Source: Dyella silvae
GTDB lineage: Bacteria; Pseudomonadota; Gammaproteobacteria; Xanthomonadales; Rhodanobacteraceae
DNA: 64,000 nucleotides
Reading direction: 5' to 3'
Assembly (NCBI RefSeq): GCF_026421305.1
Contig: NZ_JAPJBQ010000001.1
Coordinates: 744,001-808,000 of the forward strand
Numbering within the stretch: the first letter of the stretch is position 1; every line of letters begins with the position of its first letter. Below the pieces are notes generated by a model. The model was not told the origin of the DNA. It was given only the letters and a program-made list of their open reading frames with translations, and did no database searches. The translations under genes and the position numbers were made by a program. This document shows positions 43,089-52,818 of the stretch, piece after piece.

Positions 43089-43631
43089 TCAGTGAACTAC
43101 TGATGCCGAGCCCCTTGGCCTGCATGGATTCCCATTCGGCGCATCCGCCAATTCGGAGTCCAGCGGGACCATTCCGCCGAACTTCTTGCCGACGGGCGCT
43201 CCACTATTGCCAATCTGCTGATACACCCAGAAGACCACGAATCCGTGGAGATCCTTGATTCTGCCAAGACCGAGAAAGTAGCCATCGAGAGCAATTCTGC
43301 CGGCAACGTTCCCTCCGCCAGGAATTGTGTAGATCTGTTCCGGAAAGTCCTCGACCGGATAGACCTGTTCCAAGGTTTTGCCAGAGAAGGCGTGATAGAT
43401 AACGAGTCCTCTGCCAAGTGATCCACCCCAAGGCAGATAGACGCCGTCCACGCTGATCTGCTTGTCCGAACAATTCCAGACCAGCATGTCCAAATTGAGG
43501 TGGCCTCCGATTCTCTCGACTCCCCTGGCCTCCACTGCAATTGGATAGCCCGAATCAGGCTCCTTCGCAGATGCCACACATATGGACGACGCCAGAAGCA
43601 GAGCCGCACACGCAAGTGTCCATAGTTTCAT
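43089..43631 (-). CDS. Secreted hypothetical protein
   Basis: A 180-residue exported protein. Signal peptide MKLWTLACAALLLASSICVASA, cut likely after ASA, then a beta-rich domain (GHLNLDMLVWNCSDKQISVDGVYLPWGGSLGRGLVIYHAF...; FFVV-type strands such as DLHGFVVFWVYQQIG) with two cysteines. GGAG lies five bases before the ATG. Unknown family. The small gene at 42795 follows it. Confidence 0.7.
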   Translation of the reverse strand: MKLWTLACAALLLASSICVASAKEPDSGYPIAVEARGVERIGGHLNLDMLVWNCSDKQISVDGVYLPWGGSLGRGLVIYHAFSGKTLEQVYPVEDFPEQIYTIPGGGNVAGRIALDGYFLGLGRIKDLHGFVVFWVYQQIGNSGAPVGKKFGGMVPLDSELADAPNGNPCRPRGSASVVH

Positions 43632-43656
43632 CGCCACTCCATAGCCAATGATCGAG

Positions 43657-43711
43657 CAAAACCCGGGTCAGAGTGCACTTTCTACCCCATCCCCTCTTCC
43701 AAAACAAAACG
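43657..43711 (+). repeat. Direct repeat, right copy (family C)
   Basis: Partner of 39603-39657 in the same orientation, sharing GTCAGAGTGCACTTTCTA and AAAACAAAAC. It lies 26 bases upstream of the secreted-protein gene. Confidence 0.8.
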
Positions 43712-43737
43712 CCTTATCAAGAACCCACTTTGAACTC

Positions 43738-43880
43738 GACGGAGAGAGTGGGATTGTTGGGTGCATCCATGCACCCAACCCTTCCGCGCTTCGCGCTACA
43801 GGGCCAGCCTGCGGCTGTCCGAATTCGTTCCAGACGAATTCGTCGAACCAGTGGGTTCGTCCACACCACTCTCTCCGCCA
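43738..43880. repeat. Palindrome cluster with partial tRNA-Ser copies
   Basis: CGGAGAGAGTGGGATT near 43739 repeats the 3' end of tRNA-Ser in the same orientation as the gene's plus-strand view. GTGGGTTCG...CCACTCTCTCCGCCA at 43851-43880 is an inverted, slightly altered copy of the tRNA T-arm, acceptor and CCA. Between them are smaller palindromes at 43756-43779 (GTTGGGTGCAT arms) and 43821-43841 (GAATTCGT arms). No gene is present. Confidence 0.75.
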
Positions 43881-43934
43881 GATACGCAAAACGCCCCACT
43901 AGGGGGCGTTTTGCGTATCTGGCGGAGAGAGTGG
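43866..43934 (-). terminator. 32-bp perfect hairpin at tRNA-Ser 3' end
   Basis: Arms 43866-43897 and 43903-43934 are exact reverse complements with a five-base loop. The inner part (ACGCAAAACGCCCC) is a plausible terminator for tRNA-Ser; the outer half of the right arm is the tRNA acceptor itself, so the left arm contains an inverted copy of it. Confidence 0.8.
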
Positions 43935-44009
43935 GATTCGAACCCACGGTAGGCTTACACCTACGGCAGTTTTCAAGACTGCTGCCTTAAACCGCTCGGC
44001 CATCTCTCC
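43920..44009 (-). tRNA. tRNA-Ser (UGA anticodon)
   Basis: Read on the minus strand it starts GGAGAGATGGCCGAGCGG and ends GTTCGAATCCCACTCTCTCC-G-CCA, with CCA encoded. Acceptor GGAGAGA pairs with TCTCTCC; the long variable arm (CCGTAGGTGTAAGCCTACCG) marks a class II tRNA, and the loop CTTGAAA gives anticodon UGA at 43973-43975. It decodes UCA/UCG codons. serS lies about 500 bases upstream on the same strand. Confidence 0.97.
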
Positions 44010-44129
44010 GGGTTTGGTTGTTCCAGCCATTGAAAGGCGCTGGATGACCAGCCTTGCGGCTGTTTTGAAGCTCTTCCCGCCTTCGCAGGAATGACGAGCA
44101 AGGAGCTCGCCATTGGGGTCGTCATCCTA

Positions 44130-44489
44130 TCAGGAATGAGGGGCTATGCCCCGCCCTTTCTTCGACAAAGCGATCATGGCCCACAGCATGATGCCCACGG
44201 GAATCGCGGCACCAACCAGCGGCAGCAGCAACACCGGCTGGCGGATGACCATGGGCACCAGCTGCGTTGCGGCGGCGAAGCCGATGATGCTGAAGCGCAA
44301 CGCGCGGCTTTGCCGGGCGAACCAGAAGGCGCCGATGACCAGCACGGTGGCGATGATGCTGAGCACCAGGTCCACCGTGGGTACGGGGAACATGGTGATC
44401 AGGCCGAGTCGCGTCAGCAGCTCCGTGGCGAGAATCGCCAGCAGCGTGTAGCTGGCGGTGAGCTCGACCTTGTCCCAGCGTGTGCTCAT
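44130..44489 (-). CDS. Small integral membrane protein, unknown
   Basis: A 119-residue membrane protein with four hydrophobic helices (about residues 12-32, 38-55, 62-80 and 85-106). The start at MSTRWDKVELTASY lies 10 bases after the serS stop; a longer frame starting inside serS is less likely. It follows serS on the same strand and is probably co-transcribed. The sequence has no motif that I recognise. Confidence 0.75.
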   Translation of the reverse strand: MSTRWDKVELTASYTLLAILATELLTRLGLITMFPVPTVDLVLSIIATVLVIGAFWFARQSRALRFSIIGFAAATQLVPMVIRQPVLLLPLVGAAIPVGIMLWAMIALSKKGRGIAPHS

Positions 44490-44499
44490 GCCGATGGCC

Positions 44500-46044
<1,545 letters not shown>

Positions 46045-46066
46045 AGCAAAAACGGGGGCGCTCCCG

Positions 46067-46639
46067 TCATGCTCTCCGCCCATCCCGCCCCAGCCACCAG
46101 GCCATCACCGCGCCGGCCAGCAGCCAGCCGACCAGTTGCTCGATGAGTGCGGCCACGGTGAAGTCGGTGGGGAACCGGTACCAGTTCCAGTACGGCACAA
46201 CGCTGGTGAGCCACGCGAACACCGCGCCGGCCAGGGCAATGCTCAGTCGCGTGATGAAGCTGAACGAGGCGAGCCCCATCACGAACGCCAGTGCGAGCGC
46301 GGCGAGCGTGTCCGAGGCCCATTGGCGCGGTAGCTGCCCGCTCATGTCGGAGAGGTCGTCGCCTTGCGGCAGGTAGACCACCCAGGCGTAGGGCGATGCC
46401 TTGGCCTTCGCCCCATAGGCTTCCATCACGGCCTTGTCGTGCATCTTCGCGGGTTCGACGGAAGGGAGGATGTAAACGCCGGGGCGGTCACCCAGCCCCT
46501 GATGCAATGTGCTGAGCACGGTGTCTTCATTGGCGGGCTGGCGGATACCCACGTTCCCCAGGCTCAGCGCGACATGGGCGATGGCGCCCCAGAGAAACAT
46601 CACGATACCGCCCATCAATGCTGCAACGAGTACCCGCAT
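46067..46639 (-). CDS. Membrane protein of unknown function
   Basis: A 190-residue inner-membrane protein. Residues 5-28 form an N-terminal helix (ALMGGIVMFLWGAIAHVAL), followed by a soluble loop of about 80 residues (ILPSVEPAKMHDKAVMEAYGAKA...), and three C-terminal helices (about 108-130, 132-150 and 163-184). No catalytic motif seen. It lies between serS and rarA, and such proteins occur in related genomes as hypotheticals. Confidence 0.78.
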   Translation of the reverse strand: MRVLVAALMGGIVMFLWGAIAHVALSLGNVGIRQPANEDTVLSTLHQGLGDRPGVYILPSVEPAKMHDKAVMEAYGAKAKASPYAWVVYLPQGDDLSDMSGQLPRQWASDTLAALALAFVMGLASFSFITRLSIALAGAVFAWLTSVVPYWNWYRFPTDFTVAALIEQLVGWLLAGAVMAWWLGRDGRRA

Positions 46640-46708
46640 GACTGCACTCCCCGCTTAGCTGTCGGTGGAGCGAATCTATGCCTGTGACAGTGGAGCCAGC
46701 AAGGGCCG

Positions 46709-48058
46709 CTACTTGCGCCCTGCCCGCTCGCGCGCTTCGCGGCGCATCTCGCGCAGGCTCAGCAGCTTCTCGCGCAGCTTCAGCTCCAGACCACGCTCGA
46801 CGGGCTCGTAGAACACGGTGCCCTCGATCGCCTCGGGCAGGCATTGTTGATCGAGCGCGACACCGCCTTCGGCATCGTGGTCGTACTGATAGCCCTGGCC
46901 GTAGCCCAGGCCTTTCATGAGTTTGGTGGGCGCATTGCGCAGGTGCATGGGTACGTCGAGCGTACCGGTGCTGCGCACGAGATCGCGGGCCTGGTTGTAG
47001 GCCTTGTAGGCCGCATTGCTCTTGGGGGCGATAGCCAGCCATATCGCGAGCTGGGCCAGGCCAAGCTCGCCTTCGGGGCTGCCCAGGCGCTCGTAGGTAT
47101 CCCATGCGTCCAACGCCATGCGCCACGCGCGCGGCTCGGCCAGCCCGACGTCTTCCACTGCCATGCGGGTCATGCGCCGCGCGAGATAGAGCGGGTCCAC
47201 GCCGCCATCGAGCATGCGGCACAGCCAGTACACGGCGGCGTCGGGGTCGGACGAGCGCACCGATTTGTGCAGTGCCGAGATCTGGTCGTAGAACTGCTCG
47301 CCGCCCTTGTCGAAACGGCGCGTGCGGTCGGCCAGTACCTGGGTCAGCGTGGTTTCGTCGATGCGGCCGTCTTCGGCGAGTTCGGCAGCGATTTCCAGCA
47401 GGGTCAGGCCGCGGCGCACGTCGCCGTCGGCAGCCTGTGCGATGAGGCGCAGCGATTCATCGGCGATGTCCAGCTGCATGCCGCCGAGCCCGCGCTCGCC
47501 GTCTTCCAGTGCGCGCCGCAGCGCCACGGTGATGTCGTCTACCGTCACCGCCTCCAGCACGTGCACGCGGCAGCGCGAGAGCAACGCGGAATTGAGCTCG
47601 AAGGACGGGTTTTCCGTGGTGGCGCCCACGAAGATGATGACGCCGCGCTCGATATGCGGCAGGAACGCATCCTGCTGCGCTTTGTTGAAGCGATGCACTT
47701 CGTCGACAAACAACACGGTACGACGGCCTTGCGCAAAGTTCGCTTCGGCCTCGGCCAGTGCCTTGCGTACTTCGGGCAGGCCCGACAGCACGGCGGAGAT
47801 CGCCCGGAAGTCGGCATCGGCGTAGCGCGCTACCAGCAGGGCCAGCGTGGTCTTGCCGCAACCGGGCGGCCCCCACAGCACCATGGAATGAACGCGCCCG
47901 GCCTCCAGCGCCCGCCGCAACGCCTTGCCGGGCGCGAGTACGCGCTGCTGACCGACAATTTCATCGAGGGTGCGCGGCCGCATGCGTTCGGCCAGGGGTT
48001 TCAACTCGTCGGACTCGGCAAAAAGGCCCGGAGCGTCGTACATATCGCGGCGTGACAT
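46709..48058 (-). CDS. rarA: Replication-associated recombination protein A (RarA/MgsA)
   Basis: AAA+ ATPase of 449 residues of the clamp-loader-like family acting at stalled replication forks with SSB. Walker A is GPPGCGKTTLA, Walker B LFVDEVHRFNKAQQDAFLPHIE, with sensor motif GATTENPSFELNSALLSRC. The C-terminal tetramerisation part has YWLCRMLDGGVDPLYLARRM and EGGVALDQQCLP. Position next to serS and lolA/ftsK is typical of gammaproteobacteria. Confidence 0.97.
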   Translation of the reverse strand: MSRRDMYDAPGLFAESDELKPLAERMRPRTLDEIVGQQRVLAPGKALRRALEAGRVHSMVLWGPPGCGKTTLALLVARYADADFRAISAVLSGLPEVRKALAEAEANFAQGRRTVLFVDEVHRFNKAQQDAFLPHIERGVIIFVGATTENPSFELNSALLSRCRVHVLEAVTVDDITVALRRALEDGERGLGGMQLDIADESLRLIAQAADGDVRRGLTLLEIAAELAEDGRIDETTLTQVLADRTRRFDKGGEQFYDQISALHKSVRSSDPDAAVYWLCRMLDGGVDPLYLARRMTRMAVEDVGLAEPRAWRMALDAWDTYERLGSPEGELGLAQLAIWLAIAPKSNAAYKAYNQARDLVRSTGTLDVPMHLRNAPTKLMKGLGYGQGYQYDHDAEGGVALDQQCLPEAIEGTVFYEPVERGLELKLREKLLSLREMRREARERAGRK

Positions 48059-48137
48059 GGGGCGAATGATAGGACATCAGGGCCTGGCGGGCCTGAGGGC
48101 GCGTTCACGTGCGCCAAAAACCCCGTGTCGGCCGCGA

Positions 48138-49433
48138 TCAGCCGCCCATGTCGGGCAGCCGCGGCAAGTCCGTGCGGGTGGCCGGTGGTTCGTCGTCATC
48201 ATGGCGATGCCAGAGCTCATGGGCATCGACCTGGACTCGCGTCACCGCATTCAGCGCATCGATGGCCGTCTGTCGCTCAGCCAGCGATGCCTCCTGTTCC
48301 ACGCGCCGCGCTGCCAGCAGTTCGGCCATGCCGCTTTCGCCCAGTGCGTAGGCTCGCGCGGCTTTCGCTGCGTTGTCGCGGGCGGCGCTCAAGGCCTGCC
48401 GCTGACTGATCCAGATCTGGCGGTGGGCACGGGCCGCGGCCACTTCCGCTCGCGCTTCGCGCTGGATATCACGCTGCACCACGGCGAGATCAGCCTCCGC
48501 TGCCATGGCGTCCGCACTCGCCGAGGCGGCCTCCGCGCGCCGGTACGACCCACCGAGCGGCACGCCAAGCACCACACCATAAGCGCGCTCGCGTCCACCA
48601 AGGTCGTTGAGCACGCGTATGCCGACACTGGGATCCGGTACGCGATCAGCCCGTGCGCGACGTGCTTCCGCATCCTTCTGACGCGCCAGTGCGGCGCTGA
48701 CGCCGATCTCATGACTGCGCGCCACGATCTGATCGACCCACATGGCGTCCCCGCCTTCGAGCGCCGGCGGCGAGTAATCGTCGACGGGGTCGCGCTGTGG
48801 CAGGGGCAGCGTTGGAAACAGGCTGGTCCAGGTGAGTTCGGCCTGCGTCTGCGCGGATTGCGCACTCACTAGTAACGCCTGTACTTGTGCCAGTGCGGCA
48901 TCGGCGGCCACGCGCTCGCGCTCGGCGGCGTCACCCAGGGTGACCCGCCGCGCCACCGCGTCGCGGTCGCGACGGGCGATGTCGGTCAGTTGCTCAAGAC
49001 GCCAGCGTTGCGCCCGTGCGCGTTGCCAATCCGTCCATGCCCCAAGCAGTCGTCGCGCGGCGGCGTGATGGGCATCTTCCAGCCCGAGCTGCGCGGCTTC
49101 TTGCCCTCGTGCGCCAATCTCCCGATCAAGCCGCGCCTTGTTGGGCAGGCGAATGGAGCGCGTGAGATCGAGCTCCCATTCGTTATAAGTGCGGTCGCCT
49201 TCCACCTTCCTCCGCTGCGGAATGACGGTGGCCTGCGCCTCATAGCTGCCTGTGGTCCGCATGCGCGCCTGCGCATCGGCACGGCCGAGATTGGCCTCGG
49301 CAAGGCGCACTTCGGGCGTCTGGCTGATGGTACGCAACACCAGCTCCTGCGGAGGCAGCATGGCGTCGTTCGCCTCGTCCGCCCAGGAGGGCATGCACGC
49401 AAGTGCCAGCCAGAGAGCAAGCTGACGCTTCAT
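48138..49433 (-). CDS. TolC-family outer membrane efflux protein
   Basis: Outer-membrane channel of an RND efflux pump, 431 residues. Signal peptide MKRQLALWLALACMPSWA, then the repeated helical hairpin of the TolC/CzcC type (LRTISQTPEVRLAEANLGRADAQ; ARSHEIGVSAALARQKDAEARRARAD). The start overlaps the DUF3240 stop by four bases (ATGA). It is the last gene of the pump operon, unlike CzcC, which usually comes first. The C-terminal end is His/Asp-rich (ELWHRHDDDE), perhaps metal-binding. Confidence 0.88.
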   Translation of the reverse strand: MKRQLALWLALACMPSWADEANDAMLPPQELVLRTISQTPEVRLAEANLGRADAQARMRTTGSYEAQATVIPQRRKVEGDRTYNEWELDLTRSIRLPNKARLDREIGARGQEAAQLGLEDAHHAAARRLLGAWTDWQRARAQRWRLEQLTDIARRDRDAVARRVTLGDAAERERVAADAALAQVQALLVSAQSAQTQAELTWTSLFPTLPLPQRDPVDDYSPPALEGGDAMWVDQIVARSHEIGVSAALARQKDAEARRARADRVPDPSVGIRVLNDLGGRERAYGVVLGVPLGGSYRRAEAASASADAMAAEADLAVVQRDIQREARAEVAAARAHRQIWISQRQALSAARDNAAKAARAYALGESGMAELLAARRVEQEASLAERQTAIDALNAVTRVQVDAHELWHRHDDDEPPATRTDLPRLPDMGG

Positions 49434-49741
49434 GCGAGCCTCCCCATGGTTTCGACTGGCTCGATCCACCACACCACGTCGCTGTTCGGCAGCGTGCCGG
49501 TAAGCGTGGTCACCACGCGCATCACCGCATCGGCGGGCAGCACCAGCCAAAGCAACACGCGATCGATGCGGCCACGCACGCGCTCGTGCACGCTGGCGCC
49601 ATCGAAGTTTTCGCCATGACCCGCCACCGGTGTGGTGGTGAATCCGGGCAACGCCGGCTGCATGCCGAGCAAGATCGTCACCAGTTCTTCTTCCAGATTG
49701 CGCGGAGCCACCAGGGTCAGGCGCTTGAGTTCAGTGGGCAT
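49430..49741 (-). CDS. DUF3240 family protein
   Basis: A 103-residue protein whose whole length matches DUF3240 (LKRLTLVAPRNLEEELVTILLGMQ..., VRGRIDRVLLWLVLPADAVMRVVTTLTGTLPNSDVVWWIEPVE), a PII-like ferredoxin fold often encoded beside heavy-metal RND pumps. It probably senses or modulates metal efflux; unproven. Its stop overlaps the TolC-like gene and it begins 10 bases after the pump gene. Confidence 0.88.
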   Translation of the reverse strand: MPTELKRLTLVAPRNLEEELVTILLGMQPALPGFTTTPVAGHGENFDGASVHERVRGRIDRVLLWLVLPADAVMRVVTTLTGTLPNSDVVWWIEPVETMGRLA

Positions 49742-49751
49742 GGCTCGGTCC

Positions 49752-52700
49752 TCAGCGGGCGCAGAAGCGCCGGAACAACACGGGTAGCAACAACAAGGTC
49801 AGCGCGGTCGACGTGACCAACCCGCCGATCACCACCACGGCAAGCGGGCGCTGCACCTCTGAGCCAGGGCCACTGGCGAACAGCAAGGGCACCAGCCCCA
49901 GCGCAGTAATCGAGGCCGTCATCAACACCGGACGCAGGCGGCGCAGTGCGCCTTCGCGCACCACCTCCGGCAACGCCATGCCGGTGGCGAGCAACTGATT
50001 GAAGAACGACACCAGCACCAGACCGTTGAGCACGGCGATGCCCAGCAACGCGATAAAACCCACCGACGCCGGCACCGACAGGTATTGCCCAGACAGCCAC
50101 AGCGCCACCACGCCACCCACCAATGCAAACGGCACGTTGCAAAGAATCAGTACCGCCTCGCGAACGGCACCGAACGTGAAGAACAACACCAGGAAGATCA
50201 TGCCGAGCGCGATGGGCACGACCAGACCCAGACGCCCCGCGGCACGCTGCTGGTTTTCAAACTGCCCGCCCCAGCTGATGCGGTATCCCGACGGAAGATG
50301 CACGTCCCGTTCTACGGCGGCGCGCGCCTCATCGACAAAACCCACCAGATCACGTCCGCTCACGTTGGCCTGCACCAGCGCGAAGCGCGATGCGTTCTCG
50401 CGGCGCACCTGCACGGGGCCGCTGGTTGGCTTCAGCGATGCCAGGCTTTCCAGCGGCACCGCGCCGCCGTCGCCACGCGCGACGCTGATCTGGCCGAAAA
50501 GCTCAGGCGCCGCCGCAATCTGCTCCGCGCCACGCACGACAATCGGAATGCGGCGTTGCCGCTCGATCACGGTACCTGCCTGACTTCCCTCGAGTTGTGC
50601 GCGCAGTTCGTCCTGCACCGCACTGACATCGAGTCCGTAGCGCCCGGCGGCCTGACGGTCAATCTGCACGCCGAGGTAACGCATGCCCTCCTGCGTTTGC
50701 GCCAGCACGTCCTGGCTGCCGGTCGTGCGCTCCAGAATGGACGCCACCTGATTCGCGAGACTGTTGAGCACGCTCAGGTCCGGCCCGAACACTTTCACCG
50801 CGATATCACCACGACTGCCTGTCAGCATCTCCGATACGCGCATCTGGATCGGCTGGGTGAAACCGAATTCCACCTCGGGAAAAGCCTTCATCACATCGCG
50901 CAGCTGTTCTTCCAGCCATGCCGTATTGGGCTTGCGCCACTGTGCGCGAGGCTTGAGCTCGAGGAACATGTCGGTTTCGTTGAGCCCCATCGGATCAAGG
51001 CCGAGCTCGTCGGAACCGAGGCGTGCCACGATGTGCTCCACCTCGGGCAGCTTCGCCTTGACCGCGCGCTCGATCTTCAGATCCAGATCGCGCGATGCAT
51101 CGAGCGAAATCGATGCGGGCTTGACCAGCTGCATCAACATGTCGCCTTCATCCATAGTCGGCATGAAGGTCTTGCCGGTATGGAAGTAAGCCGCCGCGCC
51201 CAGCACCAGCCCCACGGCAGCCAGCACACCCATGGTGCGGCCGTGCGCGAGGGACCAGTCGAGCATCGGGCGATAGCCACGCTCGATCTGACGCATCAGC
51301 CACGGATCACGATGCGCGCTTTCGCGGAGCATGAGCGAGCACAACACCGGGATGACGGTCAGCGACAGCAACAGCGAAGCGGCGAGCGCGAACACAATCG
51401 TGATCGCCACGGGCGCGAACAGCTTGCCCTCCAGCCCTTGCAAGCTGAGCAGCGGCATGAAGACCAGAACGATGATGACGATGCCGGCCGTCACCGGTGC
51501 GGCAACTTCGCGCGTCGCGCGGTAGACCCGGTAAAGCTTCGGCAGCTCCGCCGTGTCGCCAGCATGAGGCGCGAGGCGGCTGACGGTGTTCTCTACAACC
51601 ACCACGGCCGCATCGACCAGCATGCCAATGGCAATCGCCAGCCCGCCCAGACTCATCAGGTTGGCGCTCATGCCAGCAACATGCATAAGCAGGAAAGTGA
51701 ACAGGACGGCCAGCGGCAACGTCACCGACACCACCACGGCAGCCCGCACGTCGCCCAGAAACAGCAACAGCAAAATGACCACCAGCACGCTGGCTTCCAC
51801 CAGCGCATCCTGCACGGTGCTCACGGCGCGCTTGATCAGGCTGCTGCGGTCATAGAACGTTTCGATGCGCACGCCTGCAGGCAGGCTGCGCTGCAATTCG
51901 GTGAGACGCTGCTGTACAGCCGCAACGGTTTGCGAGGCATCGGCACCGCGCAGGCCCACCACGAGCCCCTCCACGGCTTCGCCCTCACCATCGCGCGTGA
52001 CGGCGCCGTAGCGTGTCAGTGCGCCATAGCTGACCTTGGCTACGTCGCCCACGCGTACCGCAACGCCATCGCGCACAGTCACCACCACCTGGCGCAGGTC
52101 GTCCAGCGTCGCGATTGCGCCGGCGGCACGCACGATCAATGCGCTGTCGCCATCACGAAGACGCCCTGAGCCGTCGTTGCGATTGTTGCGCTCGATGGCA
52201 TCCGCCACGTCACGAAAATGCAGTCCCGCCGCAGAAAGTTGGGCCCGGTTCGGCGTCACAAGAAAACTGTGTACTTCGCCACCCAACGCATTGAGATCGG
52301 CCACGCCCGGAATCGTGCGCAACGCGGGGCGGATGGTCCAGTCGAGCAAGGTGCGCCGCTCGGCAAGCGACAGACCGCCGCCTTCGATGGTAAACATGAA
52401 CATGTCCGAGAGCGGCGTGGAGATGGGCGCCAATCCGCCGGAAACGCCGCCCGGCAGATCGCCCGCGACGCCGGCGTAGCGCTCGGAAACCTGCTGCCGC
52501 GCCCAGTAGATGTCCGTGCCTTCCGCGAAATCGAGCGTGATATCCGCAATGGCGTACTTGGCAGTGGAGCGCAGCATCACCGCCTTCGGGATGCCGAGCA
52601 ATTCCATTTCCAGCGGCACCACCACGCGATTCTCGACCTCTTCCGGCGTCATGCCGGGGGCCTTGAGAATCAACTTGACCTGCGTCGGCGCAATATCGGG

Positions 52701-52817
52701 ATAGGCATCGATGGGCAGCCGCAGAAACGCCCACACGCCCGCGACGATCAAGCCCAGAGCGGCCACCAGTATGAGCAAGCGTTGCGCCAGCGAAAACGCG
52801 ATCAGCCGGTGCAACAT
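49752..52817 (-). CDS. Heavy-metal efflux RND pump (CzcA/CusA family)
   Basis: Inner-membrane RND pump of 1021 residues, driving proton-coupled metal export. The family start MLHRLIAFSLAQRLLILVAAL fits. The helix IV motif GGLAIAIGMLVDAAVVVVEN has Ala in place of the first Asp of CzcA-type pumps, resembling CusA-like/HME5 sequences, so the metal might be Cu/Ag or another ion. Porter domains have the usual SLDASRDLDLKIERAVKAKLPEVEHIV. The start is one base after the adaptor stop. The DUF3240 neighbour points to a divalent metal, so the substrate is open. Confidence 0.93.
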   Translation of the reverse strand: MLHRLIAFSLAQRLLILVAALGLIVAGVWAFLRLPIDAYPDIAPTQVKLILKAPGMTPEEVENRVVVPLEMELLGIPKAVMLRSTAKYAIADITLDFAEGTDIYWARQQVSERYAGVAGDLPGGVSGGLAPISTPLSDMFMFTIEGGGLSLAERRTLLDWTIRPALRTIPGVADLNALGGEVHSFLVTPNRAQLSAAGLHFRDVADAIERNNRNDGSGRLRDGDSALIVRAAGAIATLDDLRQVVVTVRDGVAVRVGDVAKVSYGALTRYGAVTRDGEGEAVEGLVVGLRGADASQTVAAVQQRLTELQRSLPAGVRIETFYDRSSLIKRAVSTVQDALVEASVLVVILLLLFLGDVRAAVVVSVTLPLAVLFTFLLMHVAGMSANLMSLGGLAIAIGMLVDAAVVVVENTVSRLAPHAGDTAELPKLYRVYRATREVAAPVTAGIVIIVLVFMPLLSLQGLEGKLFAPVAITIVFALAASLLLSLTVIPVLCSLMLRESAHRDPWLMRQIERGYRPMLDWSLAHGRTMGVLAAVGLVLGAAAYFHTGKTFMPTMDEGDMLMQLVKPASISLDASRDLDLKIERAVKAKLPEVEHIVARLGSDELGLDPMGLNETDMFLELKPRAQWRKPNTAWLEEQLRDVMKAFPEVEFGFTQPIQMRVSEMLTGSRGDIAVKVFGPDLSVLNSLANQVASILERTTGSQDVLAQTQEGMRYLGVQIDRQAAGRYGLDVSAVQDELRAQLEGSQAGTVIERQRRIPIVVRGAEQIAAAPELFGQISVARGDGGAVPLESLASLKPTSGPVQVRRENASRFALVQANVSGRDLVGFVDEARAAVERDVHLPSGYRISWGGQFENQQRAAGRLGLVVPIALGMIFLVLFFTFGAVREAVLILCNVPFALVGGVVALWLSGQYLSVPASVGFIALLGIAVLNGLVLVSFFNQLLATGMALPEVVREGALRRLRPVLMTASITALGLVPLLFASGPGSEVQRPLAVVVIGGLVTSTALTLLLLPVLFRRFCAR

Positions 52818-52818
52818 G

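Noticed and set aside
43673-43990. Short frames ending in an AERVGFEP-type peptide
   Set aside because: These are spurious translations of the tRNA-Ser gene and its partial copies.
35812-44009. Integrative element with integrase at tRNA-Ser
   Set aside because: No integrase, excisionase or conjugation gene is in the window, and no distal direct copy of the tRNA end was found, so only an accessory segment, not a defined element, is claimed.
50085-52169. 694-codon plus-strand open frame
   Set aside because: Antisense of the RND pump; His/Gln-rich with no recognisable fold, typical of high-GC shadow frames.
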